Shown piece by piece: positions 1-5,247 of a stretch of 7,925 nucleotides of DNA (positions within the stretch are counted from its first letter, which is position 1; each line of letters opens with the position of its first letter). The DNA comes from Thermoproteota archaeon. GTDB taxonomy: Archaea; Korarchaeota; Korarchaeia; B14-G2. Both the position numbers and the translations under genes were made by a program. Where the stretch lies: NCBI GenBank assembly GCA_003661385.1, contig QMWA01000077.1, positions 1-7,925 on the forward strand, in the 5' to 3' direction. Below the pieces are notes generated by a model. That model searched no databases and was not told where the DNA came from. It saw only the letters and a program-made list of their open reading frames with translations.

Positions 1-205
1 CTGTGAACTCTCTTGACTCCCTTATCAGCTGGTTGGTGAGGGATTCCTTGCTCACTGCTACGGCTATTAGAGGGGGGTCCTCGCTTACTGGCGTACACCA
101 GCTGCACGCCATCACGTTGACTTTCTCACTGCTCTTTGAGACCAGGAGCACCGTGAGAGACGGGTGTAGGAGCCTGTAGAAGTAGTCTCCTACATCTGCC
201 TTCAA
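1..205 (-). CDS. Flavin reductase-like (FMN-binding split barrel) protein, 3' end outside window
   Basis: The first 68 codons of a gene read leftward and leave the window at base 1. The sequence reads as the start of the flavin reductase/flavoredoxin split-barrel family: an opening YRLLHP followed by a hydrophobic strand (TVLLVS), then NVMACSWCTPVSEDPPL, which matches the family pattern N-x-M-T-x-S-W-x-x-P-x-S-x-x-P-P. Family members bind FMN and reduce it or pass electrons from it; substrate and partner cannot be read from this fragment. The start is a TTG with GGTGA four bases upstream (210-214); no ATG or GTG lies in a better position. Two cysteines in the core motif (ACSWC) differ from the more usual T/S residues. 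The gene diverges from the small ORF at 307. The family call is fairly secure; the exact role is unknown. Confidence 0.8.
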   Translation of the reverse strand, partial: MKADVGDYFYRLLHPSLTVLLVSKSSEKVNVMACSWCTPVSEDPPLIAVAVSKESLTNQLIRESREFT

Positions 206-257
206 GCTCTCACCACGTGCATGTGTACCAGGTTAGTGAGCCTAATGCCAGCTAAGG

Positions 258-265
258 TTTTTATA
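258..265. promoter_or_regulatory. TATA-like box in the 206-306 divergent intergenic region
   Basis: TTTTTATA on the plus strand reads as TATAAAAA on the minus strand. Counting about 26 bp downstream puts a plus transcript start near 288, just before the GGTGA and ATG of the small ORF at 307. The same distance on the minus strand puts a start near 236, giving about a 31-nt leader for the flavin-reductase gene. The minus reading is closer to the textbook archaeal box; the plus reading has AA in the BRE position (CTAAGG). One box may serve either or both genes. Nothing else is evident in this gap. Confidence 0.5.
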
Positions 266-306
266 CTCGCTGAGCTCCCGCAGCGGAACATGCGTGGTGA
301 GAGGTG

Positions 307-438
307 ATGGACGGCACAGCTATAGCCATACCGCTTGCAATGCTGCTGATGTCTCTGTCTCTAGCTGTAGCTGCAGCAGCATCTAAGGCCCTGTCCCATG
401 TGGCTAGGAGGCTATCCAGGATTAGAGTTCACCTCTGA
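307..438 (+). CDS. Small single-helix membrane protein, 43 aa, unknown function
   Basis: I do not recognise this gene. It starts at ATG 307 with GGTGA six bases upstream (296-300) and a TATA-like box at 258-265, so it carries a full set of expression signals despite its length. The product has a short N-terminus with one acid (MDGTA), one long hydrophobic stretch at about residues 5-29 rich in Ala, Leu and Met, and a basic tail containing RR and several further Arg and His residues. That layout fits a single membrane helix with the basic tail inside, by the positive-inside rule. Its last 17 bases overlap the 3' end of the convergent membrane-protein gene at 422. It could be a genuine small membrane protein or a chance ORF behind the minus-strand promoter. 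Confidence 0.5.
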   Translation: MDGTAIAIPLAMLLMSLSLAVAAAASKALSHVARRLSRIRVHL

Positions 439-850
439 GGAGCTTGCCTCTGTTCCTCCAGGAGAACAGGATGAGCACCACCCCCAGGGTTAGGGTGTAG
501 ATGTTGATGACAAGCTCAAACTGCATCTCGCTGCTCTCAGATACCAGCTGGTAGAGGCTGTTCTCCAGGTTGAATGTTATGTCCATGAGGGCTAGGAATA
601 TGAGGGCGCTTGCAGCTAGGAGCATGAAGAGCAGGCTGTAGTCCTTCCTCTTTATGAGAGCTGCTGCAGCTAGTGTGCAGCATGCTGCCATCCACATGTC
701 TGCAGCTGGGAATGCTGCCTCAAACTTCAGGTACCACTCCTCCTCTAGGACGTGCACTGCTCCAGCTGTGAAGAAGTCTATCCAGTAGTAGACTGTCACT
801 GCCGCCGTTAGAAGCAAGAAAAAGGCTAGGGTGTAGGCTGCTAGCCTCAG
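422..850 (-). CDS. Four-helix integral membrane protein, unknown family, probable CTG start
   Basis: I do not recognise the family. The 142-residue product has four hydrophobic segments at about residues 3-25, 50-66, 72-90 and 110-131, and a basic C-terminus (WRNRGKLLRG). Between helices 1 and 2 lies a loop with three glutamates and several aromatics (EEEWYLKFEAAFP); helix 3 ends in an Asp-containing segment (LMDITFN). It is the last gene of the minus-strand operon and follows the SCP2-like gene. The strong GGAGGTGG at 856-863 sits five bases before CTG at 850-848, the spacing used at the ATG and TTG starts of its neighbours. The in-frame GTG at 859 lies inside that ribosome-binding site, so I prefer CTG; using GTG would add only three residues. 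The gene order suggests a role linked to the SCP2-like protein, but that is inference. Confidence 0.75.
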   Translation of the reverse strand: MRLAAYTLAFFLLLTAAVTVYYWIDFFTAGAVHVLEEEWYLKFEAAFPAADMWMAACCTLAAAALIKRKDYSLLFMLLAASALIFLALMDITFNLENSLYQLVSESSEMQFELVINIYTLTLGVVLILFSWRNRGKLLRGEL

Positions 851-851
851 C

Positions 852-1280
852 CTACCCACCTCCTATGTTGTACTTGGAGTACTCCCCGTGGAACTCTGTT
901 GGGATCGTCCTGAGGATCTCAAGCCACCTCTCTGTTGCCTTGGCTAGCTTGAGGAGCTTCATGAGGTTACCCCTCACCTTAAGCTTCCTGGTGAGGAAAG
1001 CCTTCGTAACCCCCATTTCTCCCCTGAGGATAGAGACCCAAACACCGTATTTCCCCGATATCACGAAGTCTGTCTTCTTCTCCCCAAGCCATATGTCAGT
1101 TATCCTCCCATTCTCGACGCTGTACCCCAGGACTATGGTCTTGTCGACCCCCTTCTCCGGCTCAGGCTCCATTATGAACGTATATGAGGCGTTCTCCTCT
1201 TTGGCTAGCTCGAGGTACTCCTCGTCCTCATTCGTCCGCTTCATGACCTCCTTAAGGTACTCCTCAGATGTGAACTCCAA
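852..1280 (-). CDS. SCP2-like (sterol carrier protein 2 domain) protein
   Basis: The gene encodes a soluble 142-residue protein with an SCP2-type fold. The recognisable part is about residues 70-122: TDFVISGKYGVWVSILRG, then the GxxxxxxAFLxRKLKVxGNLMKLLKL segment typical of SCP2 domains, then an amphipathic helix ending at about 125. SCP2 domains form a hydrophobic tunnel for lipids or fatty acyl compounds; archaeal members are mostly uncharacterised. No signal peptide or membrane helix is seen, so it should be cytosolic. GGTGA at 1286-1290 lies five bases before TTG 1280-1278, which I take as the start; the in-frame GTG three codons earlier is within the ribosome-binding site. The start codon is one base after the TAG of the dehydrogenase gene, suggesting coupled translation. 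The C-terminal Gly-Gly-Gly is encoded by the next gene's ribosome-binding site. Confidence 0.85.
   Translation of the reverse strand: MEFTSEEYLKEVMKRTNEDEEYLELAKEENASYTFIMEPEPEKGVDKTIVLGYSVENGRITDIWLGEKKTDFVISGKYGVWVSILRGEMGVTKAFLTRKLKVRGNLMKLLKLAKATERWLEILRTIPTEFHGEYSKYNIGGG
856..863 (-). promoter_or_regulatory. Ribosome-binding site GGAGGTGG for the CTG-started membrane protein
   Basis: This is the longest Shine-Dalgarno match in the operon and lies within the last codons of the SCP2-like gene (GGA GGT GGG TAG). Counted from GGTGG, the fifth base is followed by CTG. It overlaps the only in-frame GTG, which argues against that GTG as the start. Confidence 0.65.
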
Positions 1281-1281
1281 G

Positions 1282-2301
1282 CTACTCACCTGCTAGCTCG
1301 ACTACAATCTTGCACTCATCTGTGGGCTTAACCAGCCTCTTAAACCCTCTCTCGACCACGTCCTCTAGCGGTATAACCGAGGTTATGATCTTATCTGCGT
1401 CGATCTCCCCTTCTGCCAGGAGCTTTATGGCTAGAGGGTACTCGTTGTACCCCAGGTATGAGCCCTTGACTGTCAGCTGGTTTAAGACCAGCGTAAAGAA
1501 GTCTGCTTCAAATGGCTCCTCGCATATACCTATCACCACTATCTCTCCTCCCTTCTTGACGAGTGTGAAGTTGCTGCTCAGCGAAGCTGGGACGCCTGCT
1601 GCATCGAATACGATGTCCACGCCTTCTCCGCCTGTCTCCCTCTCTACTATGGCGCCTAGGTTCTCTGATGTCGGGTCTACTGTGACGTGTGCACCCAGCT
1701 CCTCGGCTATCCTGCGTCTCCCTGGGCTTGGCTCGCTCACCATTATCTTCGAGGCCCCAGCTAGCTCAGCTACCTCAACCGTGCACGCGCCTATTGGGCC
1801 TGCTCCCTGAACCAGCACAGTGTCTCCAGCCTTCAAGCTGGAGATCATGTAGGCGTGGAGCACGTCAGCTAGGGTGTCTACCAGAGTGGCGTGGAGCATT
1901 GAGAGGCTGTCTGGGAGCTTGTAGACTACCTTAGCTGGCATCACAATGTACTCTGCCATAGCTCCATTGAATGTCACGCCAGTCATCTGCAGGTCTTCGC
2001 ACTGGCTTGGCTTCCCTGTCAGGCAGTACTTGCAGCAGCCACAGGGGACTGCCCCGTTTCCTGTGACCCTGTCACCTGGCTTGAAGCCCTCTACCCCCTC
2101 ACCGACCTCCTCTATGTAGCCTGAGAACTCGTGGCCTATTACTAGGCCCTCAACGTAGTTTCCTGTCCTATAAGCTGCTACATCTGAGCCGCAGATGCCG
2201 CAGTAGGCTACCTTGATGAGGACCTCACCTGCCTTGGGCTCAGGCTTCGGTACATCAGCTACCCTGATGTCCTCCAAGCCCATGAAGACAGCTGCCTTCA
2301 A
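1282..2301 (-). CDS. Zinc-dependent medium-chain alcohol dehydrogenase (2,3-butanediol/threonine/sorbitol dehydrogenase-like)
   Basis: A full-length 339-residue MDR enzyme predicted to oxidise a secondary alcohol or polyol with a nicotinamide cofactor. Catalytic zinc ligands are Cys37 (CGICGSD), His57 and Glu58 (GHE). The structural zinc lobe is complete, with Cys87, Cys90, Cys93 and Cys101. The Rossmann motif GAGPIG is at 166-171, and an acidic residue follows strand 2 (VSEP, Glu190), favouring NAD over NADP. The glutamate of the usual EPLA motif near position 142, a zinc ligand in threonine dehydrogenases, is replaced by Asp (DTLAD). TTG at 2301 is preceded by GGTGG at 2306-2310; its start shares TTGA with the TGA stop of E1 beta. 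The N-terminus resembles bacterial (R,R)-butanediol dehydrogenases, which fits acetoin chemistry next to an E1 pair, but the substrate is not proven. Confidence 0.88.
   Translation of the reverse strand: MKAAVFMGLEDIRVADVPKPEPKAGEVLIKVAYCGICGSDVAAYRTGNYVEGLVIGHEFSGYIEEVGEGVEGFKPGDRVTGNGAVPCGCCKYCLTGKPSQCEDLQMTGVTFNGAMAEYIVMPAKVVYKLPDSLSMLHATLVDTLADVLHAYMISSLKAGDTVLVQGAGPIGACTVEVAELAGASKIMVSEPSPGRRRIAEELGAHVTVDPTSENLGAIVERETGGEGVDIVFDAAGVPASLSSNFTLVKKGGEIVVIGICEEPFEADFFTLVLNQLTVKGSYLGYNEYPLAIKLLAEGEIDADKIITSVIPLEDVVERGFKRLVKPTDECKIVVELAGE
1286..1290 (-). promoter_or_regulatory. Ribosome-binding site GGTGA deciding the TTG start of the SCP2-like gene
   Basis: The GGTGA is formed by the final Gly-Glu codons of the alcohol dehydrogenase gene (GGT GAG TAG). 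TTG follows five bases later. It overlaps the alternative in-frame GTG. Confidence 0.7.
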
Positions 2302-3305
2302 GCTTCCACCAGCTTCAAAGCCTCCTTTACAATCTTATCCTCAGATGGGAGCACAGCCTTCTCGAGAGGCTCTGAGAAGGGCACTGGGACGCCTGGGTTC
2401 CCTACCCTAGCTGGAGGAGCCTTGAGCGCCTTGAAGGCTTCAGCGTCCTCAGCTATGGTGGCTATGACCTCACCTGTCAGCCCATATGGGAGGTAGTCTT
2501 CGTCTACTACAAGGAGCCTGCCGGTCTTCTCCACGGACTTCCTGAGCGCATGTTTGTCGAGTGGCACTAGAGTCCTCAGGTCTATGACCTCAGCGCTTAC
2601 ACCCTGCTCTCTTAGCCTGTCAGCTGCCTTCTCAGCCAGGTACGCTGTGTAAGCTGCTCCGACTATCGTGATGTCCTCTCCTTCAGCTGCTATCCTGGCT
2701 TCCCCGAGTGGGAGCTCATATGGCTCCTCAGGCACCTCTCCGAAGGAGCCTGGTGGAAGGTAGAATAGCCCGTAGAGGAGCTTGTGCTCCAGGAACACAA
2801 CTGGGTCGTCGCATCTTATCGACGAGATGAGCAGGCCCTTGGCGTCATAGGGGTTTGAGGGAGCTACCACCTTTAGCCCTGGGATGTGGGCGAATATCGA
2901 GTACAGGACTTGGGAGTGCTGTGCTGCATCCCCGTAGCCTCCTCCTATAGGAGCTCTTATCACAACTGGGAGCTTAAACTGGCCTCCAGACATGTACCTG
3001 AGCTTGGCTAGGTGGTTGTATATCTGGTCCCAGGCCACCCCGAAGAAGTCCACGAACTGGAGCTCTACTATCGGCCTCAGCCCGACTAGAGCTGCTCCAA
3101 TGGCCATCCCCATGAAGCCTGCCTCGCTTATCGGTGTGTCTATCACCCTGGAGCTGCCGAACTGCTCTAGCAGCCCTTGGGTGCACCAGAAGGCTCCACC
3201 CATCTTCCCTATGTCCTCTCCTAGGACTATTATCCTGCTGTCCCTCTCCATCTCCTGCCTTATAGCCTCGTTTATGGCCTCCCACATCGCTATCTCGCGT
3301 GGCAT
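2298..3305 (-). CDS. pdhB: 2-Oxoacid dehydrogenase E1 component, beta subunit
   Basis: The 335-residue product is the transketolase-like beta subunit of a heterotetrameric thiamine-diphosphate E1 enzyme (pyruvate, branched-chain 2-oxoacid or acetoin type). Family marks in order: GED at 29-31, DTPISE at 56-61 with Glu61 as the thiamine-activating glutamate, ELQFVDFF at 81-88, AQHSQ at 128-132, the interdomain EVIDLRTLVPLD at 239-250, and a C-terminal PFSEPLEKAVLPS. Length is normal for the family. With the alpha subunit it would decarboxylate a 2-oxoacid and acylate the lipoyl group of E2. ATG at 3305 has GGTGA five bases upstream, so it is preferred over the GTG three codons earlier. It starts one base after the alpha stop and overlaps the dehydrogenase gene by four bases. 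The name pdhB gives the family only; acoB or bkdA2-type function is equally possible. Confidence 0.9.
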   Translation of the reverse strand: MPREIAMWEAINEAIRQEMERDSRIIVLGEDIGKMGGAFWCTQGLLEQFGSSRVIDTPISEAGFMGMAIGAALVGLRPIVELQFVDFFGVAWDQIYNHLAKLRYMSGGQFKLPVVIRAPIGGGYGDAAQHSQVLYSIFAHIPGLKVVAPSNPYDAKGLLISSIRCDDPVVFLEHKLLYGLFYLPPGSFGEVPEEPYELPLGEARIAAEGEDITIVGAAYTAYLAEKAADRLREQGVSAEVIDLRTLVPLDKHALRKSVEKTGRLLVVDEDYLPYGLTGEVIATIAEDAEAFKALKAPPARVGNPGVPVPFSEPLEKAVLPSEDKIVKEALKLVEA

Positions 3306-3306
3306 G

Positions 3307-4335
3307 CTACTCACCTGAGAAGATGTCTCTAAAGGCCTCTTCTGGAGCTGGCAGCGGCGAGCTGAGGGCTCTCTGGAAGGCCTCCTCTACCAGCTTCCTT
3401 GCCTCAGCTTTGATCTGCTCGAAGTCCTCCTTGGAAGCCAGCTTCAGCTCCACAGCCTGCTCCTCCAGCCTCCTGACTGGGTCGAGCTTCTCCCACTTCT
3501 CCTTCTCGCCTTCAGGCCTGTACTCCTCTGTGTCGACTATCTCGAGGTGAGGTGAGAGCCTGTATGTCTTGCAGTCCAACAGGGATGGCCCCTCTCCCCT
3601 TCTGGCCCTCTCTACCGCCCACTTTGCTGCCGTGTACACTGCTATCACGTCGTTCCCGTCTACCTCCAGGGCTGGCATGCTGTAGCCTAGTGCCCTGATC
3701 GCGTTGCTTTCAACTGCAGTGGACTCGCTTCTCCTCGTGCTGAAGGCGTACTGGTTGTCCTCGAGGACAAACACCACTGGAAGCCTGTAGATTGACGCTA
3801 GGTTGAGTGACTCGTGGAATGTGCCCTGGTTTGCTGCCCCATCTCCGAAGAAAGCTACTGCAACGCTGTCCTCTCCTAGGGTCTTGAAGGCTAGTGCAGC
3901 GCCCGCAGCGATGGGGATGCCGCCTCCAACTATGCCTGTGGCCAGGAACCTCTTGCTGCTGCTCGCGAGGTGCATGTGGCCTCCCTTACCCCTGCAGACT
4001 CCTGAAGCTCTCCCGTACAGCTCTGCTATGATGCCGTCTAGGGGAAGCCCCTTGCATACAGCGTGAGCTATGCACCTGTGGGTAGCTGAGACGAAGTCCC
4101 TGTCGGAGAGAAGCTCACACACGCCAGCTGGGATCGCCTCCTGGCCTCGGCCGAGGTGCAGCTCCCCTCTCATCTCGAAGCTCTCATACCTCCTCTTGAG
4201 CTCGTCTTCTAGCGTCCTGGCGAGCACCATCTTCCTGTAGAAGCTTAAGGCCAGCTCTCTTGTCACCTCAGCCTCCAGCTTCTCCTCCCTCTCGGCTAAA
4301 GAGTAGCTCTTGAAGCTCAGCAGGACTCTACTCAA
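3307..4335 (-). CDS. pdhA: 2-Oxoacid dehydrogenase E1 component, alpha subunit
   Basis: The 342-residue product is the thiamine-diphosphate-binding alpha subunit that pairs with the beta subunit encoded next. Marks in order: RTLEDEL at 40-46 and HLGRGQEA at 60-67; the CRGKGGHMH loop at 114-122; and the thiamine diphosphate/Mg signature from GDGAAN (164-169) to EDN (192-194), where most relatives have ENN. The later SPHLE loop (261-265) keeps its histidine but has Pro where YGH/RGH-type relatives have Gly. The EYRP segment follows. TTG at 4335-4333 is chosen because GGTGA (4340-4344) lies four bases upstream. A longer reading from ATG 4404 would run into the transporter gene and add residues unlike the family. 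No E2 or E3 gene is present here, so the rest of the complex must lie elsewhere. The substrate is not determined by these motifs. Confidence 0.9.
   Translation of the reverse strand: MSRVLLSFKSYSLAEREEKLEAEVTRELALSFYRKMVLARTLEDELKRRYESFEMRGELHLGRGQEAIPAGVCELLSDRDFVSATHRCIAHAVCKGLPLDGIIAELYGRASGVCRGKGGHMHLASSSKRFLATGIVGGGIPIAAGAALAFKTLGEDSVAVAFFGDGAANQGTFHESLNLASIYRLPVVFVLEDNQYAFSTRRSESTAVESNAIRALGYSMPALEVDGNDVIAVYTAAKWAVERARRGEGPSLLDCKTYRLSPHLEIVDTEEYRPEGEKEKWEKLDPVRRLEEQAVELKLASKEDFEQIKAEARKLVEEAFQRALSSPLPAPEEAFRDIFSGE
3311..3315 (-). promoter_or_regulatory. Ribosome-binding site GGTGA deciding the ATG start of E1 beta
   Basis: GGTGA is built from the last two codons of E1 alpha (GGT GAG TAG), followed by C and ATG. 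The spacer is five bases, matching the ADH/SCP2 junction. Confidence 0.7.
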
Positions 4336-4339
4336 GTGC

Positions 4340-4344
4340 TCACC
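4340..4344 (-). promoter_or_regulatory. Ribosome-binding site GGTGA deciding the TTG start of E1 alpha
   Basis: GGTGA lies in the 46-nt gap after the transporter gene, four bases before TTG. The preceding bases TTCTCAGGTGAG are identical to those at the E1 alpha/E1 beta junction. It rules out the longer ATG reading from 4404. Confidence 0.7.
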
Positions 4345-4381
4345 TGAGAAATAGGGGGAAGCTCGCTTTAACTGTTGTGCT

Positions 4382-5122
4382 CTACCTGCGTAGCTTGAGC
4401 ACACCTGATGCCCTGACAGCGTACATCACGGGGACGCCTATTATGGCTAGAAGCAGGAGCATGGTTGCCCTCTCTACTGCTGACAGAAGCAGCACGCCCT
4501 TGAAGATGCTAGCCAGCTTCTCAGGGGACGTAGGGGCCCCGAGGAGAGGGCCTCCGAGGGATATGAAGAGGAGGTTGCCGACCATGTGGTCTGAGACTAT
4601 GCCAGCGTAGCCTGCTAGCACAGCTGCAGCAGGCATGGACTTCCTCCCATCATAGAGCTTAGGAAGCCACCTGCCTGTGGTGAGGAGCACAGCTAAGCCA
4701 GCCCAGTGGAGCACAGGATACCAGTAGGCTATCCTCCCTACTGCCGTGAGATACCAGCCAGCTATCAGAGCTGCTAGGACAGCTGAAGCCAGGATCCAGC
4801 CTCTCACCTTGCTGACCCTGTGGGTGACAGCTAGCCCAGAGACCAAGGCCGCTGTAGCTGGGCAAAGCGTCGTGGCAAGCCCCCATGGGCCTGATGCTCC
4901 AGGCGGTAGGACCCAGCCCACGAACGCGCCAAGCCATGCTGCAGCAAACCCTGTGAATGGGCCTATCAGCATGCCGTAGACTGGCCCCAGGAAAGCTGCT
5001 AGCTCTATCTTCCCCTTACCACCTCCCCCAACCACAGGTATCCCTGGGAGCATAGATGCCATCGCATACACTGCTGCTAGGACTGCTATGAGAGCTAGGT
5101 GCCTAGATGAGATGCTAGGCAC
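4382..5122 (-). CDS. ECF-type vitamin transporter S component (substrate-binding membrane protein)
   Basis: The 246-residue product is an integral membrane protein with about six or seven hydrophobic segments, at roughly residues 8-25, 40-72, 80-97, 108-126, 137-149, 164-190 and 208-236. The start (LALIAVLAAVYAMAS) followed by a short polar Gly/Lys loop (GGGGKGKIELAAFLGP), and then the small-residue-rich GPxYGxLxGPxxGxxA segment, fits the S component of energy-coupling-factor transporters. S components bind a vitamin or cofactor and work with an EcfT/EcfAA' module, which is not in the window. The ligand cannot be read from the sequence. Its position ahead of thiamine-diphosphate-dependent E1 genes makes thiamine or lipoate reasonable guesses. 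GTG 5122 has GGTGA four bases upstream (5127-5131). It is the first gene of the minus operon and diverges from the winged-helix kinase gene. Confidence 0.72.
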   Translation of the reverse strand: MPSISSRHLALIAVLAAVYAMASMLPGIPVVGGGGKGKIELAAFLGPVYGMLIGPFTGFAAAWLGAFVGWVLPPGASGPWGLATTLCPATAALVSGLAVTHRVSKVRGWILASAVLAALIAGWYLTAVGRIAYWYPVLHWAGLAVLLTTGRWLPKLYDGRKSMPAAAVLAGYAGIVSDHMVGNLLFISLGGPLLGAPTSPEKLASIFKGVLLLSAVERATMLLLLAIIGVPVMYAVRASGVLKLRR

Positions 5123-5126
5123 GAGA

Positions 5127-5131
5127 TCACC
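5127..5131 (-). promoter_or_regulatory. Ribosome-binding site GGTGA of the transporter gene
   Basis: GGTGA followed by TCTC and GTG. It lies right after the transcript start expected from the TATA box at 5155-5161, so the leader is predicted to be only about 10 nt. Confidence 0.65.
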
Positions 5132-5154
5132 AGGCTAGGGGGGCCAGTGCAGCG

Positions 5155-5161
5155 TTTTAAA
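5155..5161 (-). promoter_or_regulatory. TATA box of the transporter/E1 operon promoter
   Basis: The minus strand reads TTTAAAA (AAGTTTAAAACGC). A start about 26 bp downstream falls near 5132, just before GGTGA and the GTG at 5122. The operator-like array begins only about 4 bp upstream of this box, where a regulator would touch TFB or block it. No other promoter as good is seen upstream of the six minus genes. Confidence 0.65.
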
Positions 5162-5164
5162 CTT

Positions 5165-5205
5165 GCCTGGAAGCCCTGGAACAGGGGCTTCCATAGGTTC
5201 CAGCC
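5165..5205. promoter_or_regulatory. Operator-like dyad with four TGGAA half-sites
   Basis: TGGAA occurs at 5168-5172 and 5177-5181, and its complement TTCCA at 5189-5193 and 5198-5202. Both pairs are spaced 9 bp apart and all four are symmetric about base 5185, with C/G flanks continuing the symmetry at 5167/5203 and 5165/5205. Nested in it are perfect inverted repeats GGAAGCCC/GGGCTTCC (5169-5176, 5185-5192) and CTGGAAC/GTTCCAG (5176-5182, 5197-5203). The site lies between two divergent promoters and touches the transporter TATA box. A binding site for a dimeric or tetrameric winged-helix regulator is the natural reading; the divergent HTH-kinase is the obvious candidate. Confidence 0.6.
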
Positions 5206-5225
5206 GCCTGAGCCAGCACCCACAG

Positions 5226-5232
5226 TTTAAAG
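5226..5232 (+). promoter_or_regulatory. TATA-like box of the winged-helix kinase gene
   Basis: TTTAAAG on the plus strand, 47 bp before the TTG start. A start about 26 bp downstream falls near 5255, giving a leader of roughly 18 nt. It faces away from the transporter promoter and leaves the operator-like dyad between the two boxes. Confidence 0.5.
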
Positions 5233-5247
5233 AGCTGCATGTACGGG

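Noticed and set aside
213-223. Near-palindrome around CACGTGCATGTG upstream of the flavin reductase
   Set aside because: It is imperfect and overlaps the ribosome-binding region; there is not enough symmetry to call an operator.
865-1296. Plus-strand open frame of 143 codons opposite the SCP2-like gene
   Set aside because: It is the antisense shadow of a gene with a clear SCP2 motif, has no ribosome-binding site and gives a Ser/Pro-rich translation without recognisable motifs.
1310-1810. Plus-strand open frame of 166 codons opposite the alcohol dehydrogenase
   Set aside because: It is a shadow of the dehydrogenase: GC-rich codon bias opens the antisense frame, and the Ser/Pro/Thr-rich product has no family motif or start signals.
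4362-4372. Possible internal promoter (AGTTAAAG, minus strand) before E1 alpha
   Set aside because: It is a weaker match than the four TATA boxes reported, and the 46-nt gap is compatible with read-through from the transporter promoter. It cannot be supported from sequence alone.
4336-4404. Longer E1 alpha reading from ATG 4404
   Set aside because: It would overlap the transporter gene by 23 bases and add non-family residues. The GGTGA at 4340-4344 points to TTG 4335.
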